DNA from: Gracilimonas sp965227785
GTDB taxonomy: Bacteria > Bacteroidota > Rhodothermia > Balneolales > Balneolaceae
DNA length: 64,000 nucleotides
Reading direction: 5' to 3'
Assembly: GCF_965227785.1 (NCBI RefSeq)
Contig: NZ_OZ245785.1
Span: 248,001 to 312,000 of the forward strand
Positions 9,179 to 18,670 of this stretch are shown here, piece after piece. The notes beneath the pieces are model-generated. The model did not search any database. It worked only from the letters and a program-made list of their open reading frames with translations, and was not told the origin of the DNA. Position numbers and translations under genes: made by a program. The stretch's first letter is position 1. Each line of letters starts with the position of its first letter.

Positions 9179-9429
9179 GAATCAACTCCAAGGTGATGGT
9201 CAATTTTTGAGATAAGTCCCTGCACATGTTGTCTTAGCGCCAGCCGCTCAGATTCAGTAATGGCAGAAAAGATATCGGTTTGCTTCTCGTGCTCTTCCTC
9301 GAGTTTGGCTTTTAGCTTTGCGTTGTCCTTCTTAAGCTCACGAATTTCCTGTTTCAGACCTTCCACCTCGGAACCCACTTCATCCAGCAGCTGTCTGAAC
9401 TTATCGCTTTGTTGTGAAAGTTTATTCAT
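9175..9429 (-). CDS. Small coiled-coil protein, ZapB-like position
   Basis: An 84-residue protein that is almost entirely a predicted coiled coil (DKFRQLLDEVGSEVEGLKQEIRELKKDNAKLKAKLEEEHEK), with a short C-terminal helix. It is fused by overlap to zapA. A small coiled coil just before zapA suggests a division-ring partner such as ZapB, but the sequence is too simple for a firm family call. Confidence 0.65.
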   Translation of the reverse strand: MNKLSQQSDKFRQLLDEVGSEVEGLKQEIRELKKDNAKLKAKLEEEHEKQTDIFSAITESERLALRQHVQGLISKIDHHLGVDS

Positions 9430-9441
9430 ATGCAGGTTTGA

Positions 9442-11850
9442 TTACCCTCTCAGTTTAGCTGAAAAATCTTTTTCCAATGATTTAACAATTCGCTGAATAA
9501 TAGGTTCTACTTCTTTGATATTCAAGGTCTTGTTCGGATTCAGGAAGTTCAACCGAAAGGCCAGACTTTTGTTTCCTTTTCCGATAGATTCACCCTCAAA
9601 AACATCAAAAATATCAATGCTTTCCAGCTGGTCACCGGCTTTGTTTTCTATCGCTTCCATCAGCTCTCCGGCTGTAACCGACTGAGAAACTATCACTGCA
9701 AAGTCGAATTCGAAAGCGGGAAATTTAGGAACAGCTTTGAAGGTATTTTCAGGAATAACAGCCAGGGCCTCAGAAATCGCGGACACCGAAATCTCTGCCA
9801 CATAAGCTTCCTGATCGAAATCATAGGCTTCTTTTAAGTCATCAGTGGGCAGGAACAGAGTTCCTATTTTTTTATCTCCCCAAAAGTATTCAAGGGTGGA
9901 TTCATCCTTTGCTTTAGATGAGAGGTGCTCCAGTAAATTCAGCTTGCGGAAGAAAGCATGCACCAGCGCTTTCAAATCAAAGATGGAATAGGACTCGGCC
10001 TCTTCTGACCAGCTGTCCTGATTTTTCAATCCTGCCACTGCAAGTAAAACATGCACTTCTTCTTTAATTCCTTCGTAATACGTTCCTTTCTCATCAGCAT
10101 TGAACACATGCCCAAGTTCGAAGAACCGAACACCGGCTCTTTTGCGGTTGAAATTATAAGAAGCTGATTTCAGAAAGCCATGCAGAAGGGAAGGGCGGAG
10201 AGTGCTCATATCCTTATTTAAAGGATTCAGTGCTGAAATCATATTATTGAGCTCACCAAAATGAGAAGCTTCCTTCTCAGATATCAGAGAGTTTGAATAA
10301 ATTTCACGCAAGCCCAATTGTAGGCAGGTATTTCGGATCTTTTGATTGAGTTCTTCCCACTCATTAATGGGTTCCGAAGAAACATATATGCCGTGTTTCG
10401 GAGCGGGAATTTTGTTGTAATCGAATAATCGACCAACTTCTTCAATAAGATCTACTTCACGTTCCAAATCCGGGCGGAAAGTGGGGATTTCATAAGTAAT
10501 GGTATCATCATCCTTTTTCACTTCCGTCAGTTCCAGTCCATCCAGGATGGAGGCAATAGTAGAAATGTCAAAGTCGGTTCCTAACAAGCGGTTGGTATAG
10601 CTTTTTCTGAGGGTAAGCTGATGCGTTTCTGTTTTGGTTGGGTGAATATCTACCGTTTCCTCTGAAACCTCACCACCTGCGACTTCAGCGATTAACTGAG
10701 CAGCACGCTCTGCAGCAATGGCCTGAAGGTTAGGGTCTATACCCCGCTCGAAACGATAGGAGGCATCGGTTTGCAGGGTTTGTTCTTTGGCCGTTCTGCG
10801 AATAGAACCGGGATCGAAATAGGCGCTTTCAATGAGGATATCGGTGGTGTCATCTCCAACTTCAGAGTCCACACCGCCCATCACACCGGCAATGGCTACC
10901 GGACCTTCACCGTCACAAATAAACAAGGTACCCGGAGTGCATGTGCGCTTAACATGATCAAGTGTTTCAAATTCAATTTCCTTATTGAAATCTTTAACTA
11001 CGATTTCTTTACCGCGAATGGTAGCGTAGTCAAAAGCATGCAACGGCTGTCCTAATTCATACATCACGTAATTGGTAATATCTACTACGTTGTTGACAGG
11101 ACGTACGCCTATAGCCTTCAGCTTATTTTGTAGCCAGCCGGGCGATTCTTTGATTTCAACTCCTTTAACCATCTTGCCCACATAACGATGGCATTTCTCA
11201 TCATTCTCAATTTCTATGGTGATGTCATCGGAATCATTAACTGCTTTACCGGAAGGAATCTCAGGCTTTTTCAGATCGATGTTCAGAGCGGCTGATAAAT
11301 CTCTTGCTACCCCTAAATGACAGGTAGCATCCGGCCGGTTGGGAGTAATGGCAATATCGATGATGGTATCTTCATACAGATCGAAGACTTCCGATATAGG
11401 AGTTCCCACCTTGAGGTTTTCATCCAGCACCATGATGCCGTCGTGATCTGTTCCAAGCCCCAGTTCATCCTCGGCACAAATCATTCCTTCCGATACTTCA
11501 CCACGAAGTTTGGCCTTCTTAATTTTAAGAAGGGAACCGTTATCCAGTTTTATGGGAAGGGTAGAACCGACGGTAGCAACGGGTACTTTTTGTCCGGCCG
11601 CTACATTTTTGGCCCCGCAAACAATTTGTGTCTGGGAGTCGCCCAGATTTACATCACAAATTTGAAGCCGGTCGGCGTTGGGATGTGCTCTTACTTCGAG
11701 CACTTCTCCGACAATTACTCCATCCAGGGAACTGCCAAAAGACTCAATTCCTTCTACTTCAAGTCCGATTAGGGTTAGTTTTTCTGCAGTCTCTTCCGCC
11801 GAGAGGGGAAGATCAATAAATTCTTTAAGCCAGTTGTACGATACTTTCAT
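9442..11850 (-). CDS. pheT: Phenylalanine--tRNA ligase beta subunit
   Basis: An 802-residue protein with the full bacterial PheT domain series. The N-terminal lobe is MKVSYNWLKEFIDLP; the OB-fold tRNA-binding domain follows at ~40-150 (VIVGEVLEVRAHPNADRLQICDV). Then come the B3/B4 editing domain (VVDITNYVMYELGQPLHAFD), the B5 domain, the core (LIEEVGRLFDYNKIP) and the C-terminal FDX-ACB anticodon-binding domain (KFPAFEFDFAVIV to SLAFRLNF). It pairs with PheS as an alpha2beta2 enzyme that charges tRNA-Phe. It begins 17 bp after pheS and is followed 12 bp later by the coiled-coil/zapA pair. Confidence 0.97.
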   Translation of the reverse strand: MKVSYNWLKEFIDLPLSAEETAEKLTLIGLEVEGIESFGSSLDGVIVGEVLEVRAHPNADRLQICDVNLGDSQTQIVCGAKNVAAGQKVPVATVGSTLPIKLDNGSLLKIKKAKLRGEVSEGMICAEDELGLGTDHDGIMVLDENLKVGTPISEVFDLYEDTIIDIAITPNRPDATCHLGVARDLSAALNIDLKKPEIPSGKAVNDSDDITIEIENDEKCHRYVGKMVKGVEIKESPGWLQNKLKAIGVRPVNNVVDITNYVMYELGQPLHAFDYATIRGKEIVVKDFNKEIEFETLDHVKRTCTPGTLFICDGEGPVAIAGVMGGVDSEVGDDTTDILIESAYFDPGSIRRTAKEQTLQTDASYRFERGIDPNLQAIAAERAAQLIAEVAGGEVSEETVDIHPTKTETHQLTLRKSYTNRLLGTDFDISTIASILDGLELTEVKKDDDTITYEIPTFRPDLEREVDLIEEVGRLFDYNKIPAPKHGIYVSSEPINEWEELNQKIRNTCLQLGLREIYSNSLISEKEASHFGELNNMISALNPLNKDMSTLRPSLLHGFLKSASYNFNRKRAGVRFFELGHVFNADEKGTYYEGIKEEVHVLLAVAGLKNQDSWSEEAESYSIFDLKALVHAFFRKLNLLEHLSSKAKDESTLEYFWGDKKIGTLFLPTDDLKEAYDFDQEAYVAEISVSAISEALAVIPENTFKAVPKFPAFEFDFAVIVSQSVTAGELMEAIENKAGDQLESIDIFDVFEGESIGKGNKSLAFRLNFLNPNKTLNIKEVEPIIQRIVKSLEKDFSAKLRG

Positions 11851-11867
11851 TAAAGCGAGTGAGGTAT

Positions 11868-12875
11868 TTAGTTAAACTGTTCGAGAAAGCGGATGTCGTT
11901 TTCGTAGAAGGTACGGATGTCGTCGATACCATGTCTTAGAATGGCAATTCGTTCCACCCCCATGCCCCAGGCAAAGCCGGTGTATTTCTCAGCATCTACA
12001 CCTGCATGATTGAGTACATTAGGATCTACCATGCCGGAACCTAAGATTTCCAGCCATTTGCCGTCTTTTTCCGATCCCCACCAGATATCCATCTCAAGGC
12101 TGGGTTCGGTGAAGGGAAAGAACCCCGGACGAAGCCGGTATTTAACATCGGTGCCAAACATTAGCTTGGCAAAGGTGATCAGTGTTTCCTTCAGGTCGGC
12201 TACACTTACGTTTTCATCTATGTACAAAGCCTCGACCTGATGAAATAAGAAATAAGATTTTGGTGAAACGGCTTCATTCCTGTACACACGTCCCGGCATG
12301 ATAGCCCGGATAGGTGGTTCCGTGTTCTCCATCAGTCGAATTTGCACCGGAGATGTATGCGTTCTCAACACCAAATCCTGAATATCGGGATCGTCACTCT
12401 TCTTAATAAAAAAAGTATCCTGTTCGTCGCGGGCAGGGTGATTCGGAGGGAAGTTCAGCGCGGTAAAGTTGTGAAAGTCGTCTTCAATTTCCGGTCCGTC
12501 TGCAATGGTAAAACCAAGCCGGTAAAAAATGGATTTCATTTCCTCCAGGGTCTGCGTAAGCGGGTGCAACGATCCTAAAGGATAGGAAGGAGGAGTAAGG
12601 GTGATGTCGTCTTTGGCACTCAGGTCTTTGCTTACATTTTGTTCGAGTGCGGCTTTGGCTTCTTCAAACTTTGATTCAGCCAGTACTTTCACCTGGTTCA
12701 TTGCCTTTCCAACTTCAGCCCGTTCTTCCTTGGGAACACTTCCCATGTTTTTGAACATGGATTGCACTTTCCCGTTTCGGGACAGGAATTCAAGGCGGAA
12801 TGCTTCGAGCTGCTCATCATCAGAGATGGAGAAGCTGTTAATTTCTTCCTGTAATGCTTTTATATCATTAAGCAT
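11868..12875 (-). CDS. pheS: Phenylalanine--tRNA ligase alpha subunit
   Basis: A 335-residue class II synthetase subunit. The N-terminal helical hairpin (~1-85) is followed by catalytic motif 2 (RIMPGRVYRNEAVSPKS, preceded by the LRTHTSPVQIR segment) and motif 3 (GFAWGMGVERIAILRHGI). The length is normal. It follows the rplT terminator by ~120 bp, so it probably has its own promoter or depends on readthrough from the thrS-infC-rpmI-rplT group. Confidence 0.97.
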   Translation of the reverse strand: MLNDIKALQEEINSFSISDDEQLEAFRLEFLSRNGKVQSMFKNMGSVPKEERAEVGKAMNQVKVLAESKFEEAKAALEQNVSKDLSAKDDITLTPPSYPLGSLHPLTQTLEEMKSIFYRLGFTIADGPEIEDDFHNFTALNFPPNHPARDEQDTFFIKKSDDPDIQDLVLRTHTSPVQIRLMENTEPPIRAIMPGRVYRNEAVSPKSYFLFHQVEALYIDENVSVADLKETLITFAKLMFGTDVKYRLRPGFFPFTEPSLEMDIWWGSEKDGKWLEILGSGMVDPNVLNHAGVDAEKYTGFAWGMGVERIAILRHGIDDIRTFYENDIRFLEQFN

Positions 12876-12908
12876 GAATGTGATTTTCTTTTAGAATGAA
12901 TTTGCTTG

Positions 12909-12975
12909 AACGCAGAGCGTTATAGCAAGAGGGAATCTAATACTTTATCTAAAACCGGTTCAGGTACTCTGCGTT
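12909..12975. repeat. Inverted repeat in the pheS leader
   Basis: AACGCAGAG at 12909-12917 and its complement CTCTGCGTT at 12967-12975 face each other across 49 nt, between the rplT terminator and the pheS start. The left arm is also inside the small palindrome AACGCAGAGCGTT (12909-12921). It could fold in the pheST leader RNA or be a dispersed intergenic repeat; a related motif occurs at 27189-27201. Confidence 0.5.
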
Positions 12976-12998
12976 GGAACCAAAATTAGTTTCCAAAA

Positions 12999-13040
12999 AT
13001 AAAAAAACCGGCAAACCTTATAAAAAAGATCTGCCGGTTT
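12999..13040 (-). terminator. Terminator after rplT
   Basis: A 9-bp stem, AAACCGGCA (13005-13013) with TGCCGGTTT (13032-13040), with an 18-nt loop. An A-tract at 13001-13007 on the plus strand gives the T-run on the minus strand. It separates the infC-rpmI-rplT group from pheST. Confidence 0.75.
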
Positions 13041-13060
13041 ATACCGTTTAATATATGCAA

Positions 13061-13408
13061 TTAAGCAGTGGCTTCCTTAACAATAGCAGCAAACGTATCT
13101 GCATCGTGTACGGCAAGATCTGCAAGTACCTTACGGTTGATCTCCATATTCTTGGTCTTCATCCCGTGGATGAGTTTAGAATAGGTTGTACCATTAAGTC
13201 TTGCTGCCGCATTGATGCGGGTGATCCATAATCGACGGAAATTACGCTTACGATTCTTGCGGTCTCTGTATTGATAGAGAAGACCTTTCTCTACAGCATT
13301 CTTCGCAATGGTGTAAACGTTCTTACGCTTGCCCCAGTAACCTTTCGCTTGATCAATGATCTTTTTGCGACGGCGACGGGAAGCCACCAAATTTAATGAA
13401 CGTGGCAT
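13061..13408 (-). CDS. rplT: 50S ribosomal protein L20
   Basis: A 115-residue basic protein with the L20 signature (RRRRKKIIDQAKGYWGKRKNVYTIAKNAVEKGLLYQYRDRK, then LWITRINAAARLNGTTYSKLIHGMK). L20 binds 23S rRNA early in 50S assembly. It lies 19 bp after rpmI in the conserved infC-rpmI-rplT order, in which L20 often controls the operon in other bacteria. Confidence 0.98.
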   Translation of the reverse strand: MPRSLNLVASRRRRKKIIDQAKGYWGKRKNVYTIAKNAVEKGLLYQYRDRKNRKRNFRRLWITRINAAARLNGTTYSKLIHGMKTKNMEINRKVLADLAVHDADTFAAIVKEATA

Positions 13409-13427
13409 TTTGTCGTTAGTTTAAAAA

Positions 13428-13628
13428 TTAAGATTGATAAGGCAGCTGTCTTTTGATAGACTTTTCATCGGCTTTGTCAACCAATGTGTCTTTTCCAAGC
13501 TGTCTTTTTGTTTTACTACTTTTCTTTGTCAGAATGTGACGCTTGTAAGCTTTTTTACGCTTAATTTTACCGGAACCGGTAACCTTAAATCGCTTTTTAG
13601 CACCACTATTACTTTTCATTTTTGGCAT
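13428..13628 (-). CDS. rpmI: 50S ribosomal protein L35
   Basis: A 66-residue, strongly basic protein with the L35 pattern (MPKMKSNSGAKKRFKVTGSGKIKRKKAYKRHILTKKS). Normal length. It lies between infC (75 bp upstream) and rplT (19 bp downstream). Confidence 0.97.
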   Translation of the reverse strand: MPKMKSNSGAKKRFKVTGSGKIKRKKAYKRHILTKKSSKTKRQLGKDTLVDKADEKSIKRQLPYQS

Positions 13629-13703
13629 GGAAATCCACCAACTTTTGTGAAAATTTAAAGACTTATAAAATAGGGAGATTTGTATCCCTGTGCAACGAAG
13701 GAA

Positions 13704-14246
13704 TTAACTTTTAGATGGGGCGAGCATCATGATCATTCTGCGGCCTTCCATGTTAGGCTTGCTTTCAATCTTGCCTACATCAGAAAGGTCTTTAGCAAGC
13801 TGCAGAAGCAATAATTCGCCTTTTTCCGTGTAAAGCATATCTCGCCCACGGAACTGCACCGTTGCTTTCACCTTGTCGCCACCTTCCAAAAATTCTCGTG
13901 CGTGGCGGGTTTTGAATTCAAGATCATGATCGTCCGTGTTCGGACGGAAGCGCAATTCTTTAACAGATATGGTGTGCTGTTTTTTCTTCGCTTCTTTCTC
14001 TTTTTTCTTTTTCTCGTACATAAATTTCCCGTAGTCAATTACCTTACAAACCGGGGGCTTGGCTTTTGGGGCAACCTCTACGAGATCCAAATCATACGAT
14101 GCAGCTATCTGCAGGGCGCGTTCAGCTGTCGTAATTTCATGCTCTTCGTCAGGTTTGATAACCCGAACTTTAGCAGCATTGATTTCTTCATTAATTCGAG
14201 GACGATCCTCGTTTTGTGGTCGTCTCTGATAACTTCTTCTTGCGAT
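13704..14246 (-). CDS. infC: Translation initiation factor IF-3 (probable ATC start)
   Basis: The C-terminal domain (KELRFRPNTDDHDLEFKTRHAREFLEGGDKVKATVQFRGRDM) and the helix before it are typical IF-3. There is no ATG at a suitable place: the first in-frame conventional start (TTG, 14090) would delete the N-terminal domain. Upstream the frame stays open and encodes PRINEEINAAKVRVIKP and TAERALQIAASYDLDLVEV, the conserved N-terminal domain. The best start is ATC at 14246-14244, with GAGG 5 nt upstream, giving a 180-residue protein beginning ARRSYQRRPQ. IF-3 discriminates against such codons and thereby represses its own mRNA in other bacteria (AUU in E. coli). infC begins 18 bp after the thrS stop. 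Confidence 0.9.
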   Translation of the reverse strand: MARRSYQRRPQNEDRPRINEEINAAKVRVIKPDEEHEITTAERALQIAASYDLDLVEVAPKAKPPVCKVIDYGKFMYEKKKKEKEAKKKQHTISVKELRFRPNTDDHDLEFKTRHAREFLEGGDKVKATVQFRGRDMLYTEKGELLLLQLAKDLSDVGKIESKPNMEGRRMIMMLAPSKS

Positions 14247-14264
14247 AGTAACCTCGTTGTTTAG

Positions 14265-16208
14265 TTAGTCTTTAGGTAAAGCTTTAGTTTGTATTTCTTC
14301 GTTTATGTCTGAAAGAAAATCAGAAAAATTGAAAGTTCCAATATCGCCTTTTTTATGACGACGAACTGAAACTGTCTCATCTTCGACTTCCTTACTACCC
14401 ACTATTAACATATATGGGATCTTACTCGTTTCAGCATCCCGGATTTTTCCTCCGATTTGCTCACTTCGGGAATCCAGCTCAACACGAACCCCGAGTTCAT
14501 TCAGTTTCTCATAACAGTATTCAGCATAGGCGTTTTGTTCATCTGATATGGGAAGAATGCGTACTTGTTCCGGGGCCAGCCAAAGCGGGAAGTTTCCGGC
14601 AAAATGTTCAATCAGAATACTGGTGAACCGTTCCATCGAACCAAAGGGAGCACGGTGAATAATAACCGGCCGGTGTTTTTCATTATCAGAACCTACATAG
14701 GTTAAATCAAATCGCTCTGGCATTACATAATCAACCTGAACAGTTCCCAGCTGCCATTTTCGACCGATGGCATCACGGATGATAAAATCAATTTTCGGGC
14801 CGTAGAAGCTGGCCTCGCCGGGAGCTACATGGTAATCGAGTTCCATTTCGTCAGCTACTTCACGGATCTCTTTTTGTGCACGATCCCAGTACTTGGTATT
14901 GCCTCCATATTTCTTCTCATTGTCATCACGATAGGAGAGGCGAATATCAACCGGCATCCCAAAGGTATTAAACACAAACTGCGTGAGTTCGATGGTGTGT
15001 TTAATCTCCTGCTTCAGTTGGTCGTGGGTGCAATAAATGTGAGCATCATCCTGGGTAAATCCCCGTACGCGTGAGAGTCCGCTTAACTCCCCGGATTGCT
15101 CGTAGCGATAAACCGAGCCAAACTCAGCAAGCCTTAGCGGCAGGTCTCTGTAGCTACGTAAATCATTGGAATAAATCCGGTGGTGGTGCGGGCAGTTCAT
15201 CGGTTTCAGCATGTACTCTTCATCATCAACCTGCATAGGGTTGTACTGCGAATCCTGGTAATACGGATAATGCCCGGAAGTCTTGTACAACTCAATATTG
15301 GCTATATGCGGAGTGATGACCTCCTTATATCCGCGCTTTTTCTGCTCGTCGCGAAGAAATGCCTCCAGTGTTCGTCGTAGTACTGTTCCATTGGGAAGCC
15401 ACATCGGTAAGCCACTACCTACCATGTTGTCAATCATATAAATGCCTAACTCTTTACCGAGCTTGCGGTGATCCCGCTTTTTTGCTTCTTCCAAACGGGT
15501 GAGATGCTCTTCCAGCATTTTCTGCTTCGGAAAGCTGATCCCGTAAATACGTGTAAGCTGCTTACTTTCATTATCTCCTCTCCAGTAGGCACCGGCAAGG
15601 CTGGTCAATTTAACGGCTTTCACATCACCTGTATTTGGGATGTGCGGCCCGCGACATAGATCTGTGAAATCACCCTGGGTATAAAAAGTAATAGTACCGT
15701 CTTCAAGATCTTCAATCAGATCCAGTTTATACTCATTACCTTTCTCTTTATAAAAATCGAGCGCTTCTTCCTTCGTTACTTCCTTTCGGTCAAATTCATT
15801 TTTTTTACGAGCCATCTCGATGAACTTGTCTTCAATCTTGGACAAGTCTTCCTGTGAGATCTGTTTATCACCGAAATCAATGTCGTAATAGAATCCACTT
15901 TCGATGGGCGGGCCAATTCCAAACTTGGCATCAGGATACAGTTCCTGGATAGCTTCAGCAAGCAAGTGAGCAGAGGAATGCCAGAAGGTGTATTTGCCGT
16001 CTTCGCTGTCCCAAGTGTTGATAGCTATCTCAGCATCTTTAGTAATGGGACGATCCAGATCAATAATCTCACCATCCACGGTAATACTAAGAGCGGCACG
16101 GGCTAAGCCGGATGCTATAGATTTTGCTACTTCTAATCCTGTGGTTCCTGATGAATATTCTCGTTGACTTCCGTCGGGTAATGTAAGCGTAATTTTTTGG
16201 TCTGCCAT
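14265..16208 (-). CDS. thrS: Threonine--tRNA ligase
   Basis: A 647-residue class II synthetase. It has an N-terminal TGS domain (~1-62), an editing domain with HSSAHLLAEAIQ and a second zinc/histidine segment, a catalytic core with the zinc-binding MNCPHHHRIY and motif 2/3 regions (RVRGFTQDDAHIYC, VIIHRAPFGSMERF), and a C-terminal anticodon-binding domain (PEQVRILPISDEQNAYAEY). The full-length enzyme charges and proofreads tRNA-Thr. It opens the minus-strand translation block. Confidence 0.98.
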   Translation of the reverse strand: MADQKITLTLPDGSQREYSSGTTGLEVAKSIASGLARAALSITVDGEIIDLDRPITKDAEIAINTWDSEDGKYTFWHSSAHLLAEAIQELYPDAKFGIGPPIESGFYYDIDFGDKQISQEDLSKIEDKFIEMARKKNEFDRKEVTKEEALDFYKEKGNEYKLDLIEDLEDGTITFYTQGDFTDLCRGPHIPNTGDVKAVKLTSLAGAYWRGDNESKQLTRIYGISFPKQKMLEEHLTRLEEAKKRDHRKLGKELGIYMIDNMVGSGLPMWLPNGTVLRRTLEAFLRDEQKKRGYKEVITPHIANIELYKTSGHYPYYQDSQYNPMQVDDEEYMLKPMNCPHHHRIYSNDLRSYRDLPLRLAEFGSVYRYEQSGELSGLSRVRGFTQDDAHIYCTHDQLKQEIKHTIELTQFVFNTFGMPVDIRLSYRDDNEKKYGGNTKYWDRAQKEIREVADEMELDYHVAPGEASFYGPKIDFIIRDAIGRKWQLGTVQVDYVMPERFDLTYVGSDNEKHRPVIIHRAPFGSMERFTSILIEHFAGNFPLWLAPEQVRILPISDEQNAYAEYCYEKLNELGVRVELDSRSEQIGGKIRDAETSKIPYMLIVGSKEVEDETVSVRRHKKGDIGTFNFSDFLSDINEEIQTKALPKD

Positions 16209-16368
16209 TCAGTGTTTTATTCTCAGAATTTCTTTAACAGTGGAAGATAAAAAAAATAGTATGTACACACAGGCTTATTCTGCCGATAAATTTAGATTAA
16301 AAGGATTGGATTTGATGGTTCAGAAATGTGATATTCGTTCGGCAATGAATTTAAATCTATAATTGTAC

Positions 16369-18486
16369 ATGAATTTTAATCCCGAAGAAAGCTTCTTCGA
16401 TGCTCAGCCTATGTTCGTGTGTGAGCAGGCTACCCTCAAGATTTTGGATATAAACAGTGCGGCCACTGAGATCTTGGGATACAAAAAAAAGAAGTTTCTA
16501 AAGAAAAGAATCATCGACTTCGGGGAGCAGAAACCAGGTAAAAAGATAAAGGATGAAATTCCGATACCTGCTAAAAAGTCGGCCGATAAGATTTGGGTTT
16601 TTAAAACAAAGGCCGGCAAGGAGCTGTATTTTCAGCTTTCTGCTCATCTCATCAATTACAAAGGCCGGCCCGCTAAGCTTGTAATAGCTCATAACTTCTC
16701 AGAAATTGTGGAGGGGAAGAGAGATAAAAAGAAATTGCTATCCAGTCAGCTGGACCTGAATAACTTTCCCCTTGCAGAAATTGAATGGGATGCATCACTA
16801 AACATCATTCGATGGTCGTCGAAAGCTGAAGAACTGTTCGGATATACCGAAGAGGAAGCGATAAATGAGAAGAGGCTGCTTGAGAAGTTCATCCACGAGG
16901 ACGACCTGGATTATGTACGAGAAACCATTAAAGAGACATACAAGAATGGCCAAAAGGATGTTTCTGTAATCAACAGAAATATCACCAAGAATGGTGATGT
17001 AATCTATTGTGAATGGTACAACTCATTGCTTTATAATTCCGAAGGTAAGGTCGTAGCCATGTATTCGCTGGTGCATGATGTAACTGCCCGTGAAGAGGCT
17101 CTTGATGATGCCAAAAGAAGTATGATGAGCTACCAGGATTTGTTCAACTCAATCAGCGATGCCATATATCTGCTTGATAAAGAAGGAACCATCATTGAAG
17201 CTAATGAAGGCCTCGAAAGTACTTTTGGATATAAGAGAACAGAAGTAGTTGGCAAACATAACCGAATATTGGCAGCTCCCGGCAAGTATGATGAAGAACG
17301 CATTAAAGAAATACGGGAGCTGGCTCATGAAGGTAACCCGGGAAAATTTGAGGGCTGGGGAAAAAAGAAAAACGGGGAGATTTTCCCCACTGAGTTTTTG
17401 GTGAACATCGGTAATTATTTTGGGGAAGAAGTAATTATTGTGATTGAGCGCGATATATCGGACCGAAAGGAGTCGGAAGAAGCTCTTAAACAGCGAGAGG
17501 GTTTATTCAGTAAGCTGTTTAATTCATCACCCATTGGTATTGCTCTGTTGAATGAGCATCGGGAAGTTGAAATGGTGAATGATGGCTTTGAGCAGCTTTT
17601 TGGGTATCGCGAAAATGAGTTGAAGGGATTGGAACTGGATAAATTAATTGTTCCCGAAAAAAGGCATGATGAAGCCGTTCGGCTTACCGAAAGTTCCAAA
17701 GTTACTGAAGTAACAGAAAGAAGAATTCGTAAAGACGGCACCATTCTGGATGTTATTATCTATGCTGTTCCGGTTGTGGTAGAGAAAAGTATAGTGGGTA
17801 TTTATGGAATTTACGTGGACATTACAGATCGGAAAAAAGCGGAGGAGCAGGTTCGTAAATCACTGCGTGAAAAAGAAATGTTACTGGCAGAAGTTCATCA
17901 TCGTGTAAAAAATAACCTTGCTGTAATAACAGGTTTACTGGAGTTGCAATCCTATTCAGCTCAAGACAAGAATGCAAAGCGTATTCTTAAAGACAGTCAG
18001 ATGCGGGTTAACTCTATTGCGATGGTTCATGAGAAATTGTATCAAAGTGAAGATTTTTCCGAAGTGGATATCAATCAGTATTTTGAAGAACTGACCGAGG
18101 TGGTCCATAAAACCATGAAACGGTCGGATGTCAAAGTAGATATTCAATTGGATATCATCCCGGTAAAACTTCCCATCATTCAGGCTATACCTTGTGGTTT
18201 ACTACTGAACGAAATTATTACAAACAGCTACAAACATGCTTTCACCGGAAGGAAAAGTGGTACTATTACGGTTAGTCTTTCCAAACCTTGTGACAAGTTG
18301 TTACTTCAAATAAAAGACGATGGAATCGGCCTTCCTGAACAACCGCAAGCCAATATCCATACTTCGCTGGGAATGACACTTATTAAAACGCTATCCAAAC
18401 AGTTGAATGCGTCTTTCGACTATCGAAGTGAGGGTGGGGCCATTTTTGAATTTAAGTTCGAGAAGAGTAGTGAAGAAGAAGAATAG
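16369..18486 (+). CDS. Multi-PAS sensor histidine kinase (HisKA_2 type)
   Basis: A 705-residue soluble kinase with no membrane helix. About four PAS/PAC modules cover residues ~1-495, seen as repeats of NxxxxxxxGYxxxE and VxxDITxRKxAE (for example EELFGYTEEEAINE, ESTFGYKRTEVVGK, EQLFGYRENELKG). The phosphoacceptor helix is HisKA_2 type (LLAEVHHRVKNNLAVITGLLELQ, His510 or His511), followed by an HATPase domain with N-box LLNEIITNSYKHAF and G-box DDGIGLPE. It would sense a cytoplasmic signal and pass phosphate to a response regulator that is not encoded next to it. The start is ATG 16369; a TTG two codons earlier is less likely. Confidence 0.88.
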   Translation: MNFNPEESFFDAQPMFVCEQATLKILDINSAATEILGYKKKKFLKKRIIDFGEQKPGKKIKDEIPIPAKKSADKIWVFKTKAGKELYFQLSAHLINYKGRPAKLVIAHNFSEIVEGKRDKKKLLSSQLDLNNFPLAEIEWDASLNIIRWSSKAEELFGYTEEEAINEKRLLEKFIHEDDLDYVRETIKETYKNGQKDVSVINRNITKNGDVIYCEWYNSLLYNSEGKVVAMYSLVHDVTAREEALDDAKRSMMSYQDLFNSISDAIYLLDKEGTIIEANEGLESTFGYKRTEVVGKHNRILAAPGKYDEERIKEIRELAHEGNPGKFEGWGKKKNGEIFPTEFLVNIGNYFGEEVIIVIERDISDRKESEEALKQREGLFSKLFNSSPIGIALLNEHREVEMVNDGFEQLFGYRENELKGLELDKLIVPEKRHDEAVRLTESSKVTEVTERRIRKDGTILDVIIYAVPVVVEKSIVGIYGIYVDITDRKKAEEQVRKSLREKEMLLAEVHHRVKNNLAVITGLLELQSYSAQDKNAKRILKDSQMRVNSIAMVHEKLYQSEDFSEVDINQYFEELTEVVHKTMKRSDVKVDIQLDIIPVKLPIIQAIPCGLLLNEIITNSYKHAFTGRKSGTITVSLSKPCDKLLLQIKDDGIGLPEQPQANIHTSLGMTLIKTLSKQLNASFDYRSEGGAIFEFKFEKSSEEEE

Positions 18487-18516
18487 AGGCAGGGAGTAAC
18501 TTTCGGAAAGTAAATG

Positions 18517-18590
18517 TGCGTCCCACTGGATTCGAACCAGTGACCTCTGCAATGTCAATGCAACGCTCTAACCAACTGAGCTAGGGACGC
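18517..18590 (-). tRNA. tRNA-Val (anticodon GAC)
   Basis: The minus strand folds as a 74-nt cloverleaf. The acceptor stem is GCGTCCC/GGGACGC, the D-arm GCTC/GAGC, the anticodon arm TTGCA/TGCAG with loop TTGACAT (anticodon GAC), and the T-arm ACTGG/CCAGT with loop TTCGAAT. The discriminator is A; CCA is not encoded. It converges with the histidine kinase gene. Confidence 0.95.
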
Positions 18591-18670
18591 AAGGGTAAGT
18601 AAATAAACGGCTCCAAATATAGGGAGCTTTCGGGGAGTAACACAACGGTTGTTTGGGTTTTATATAGATG

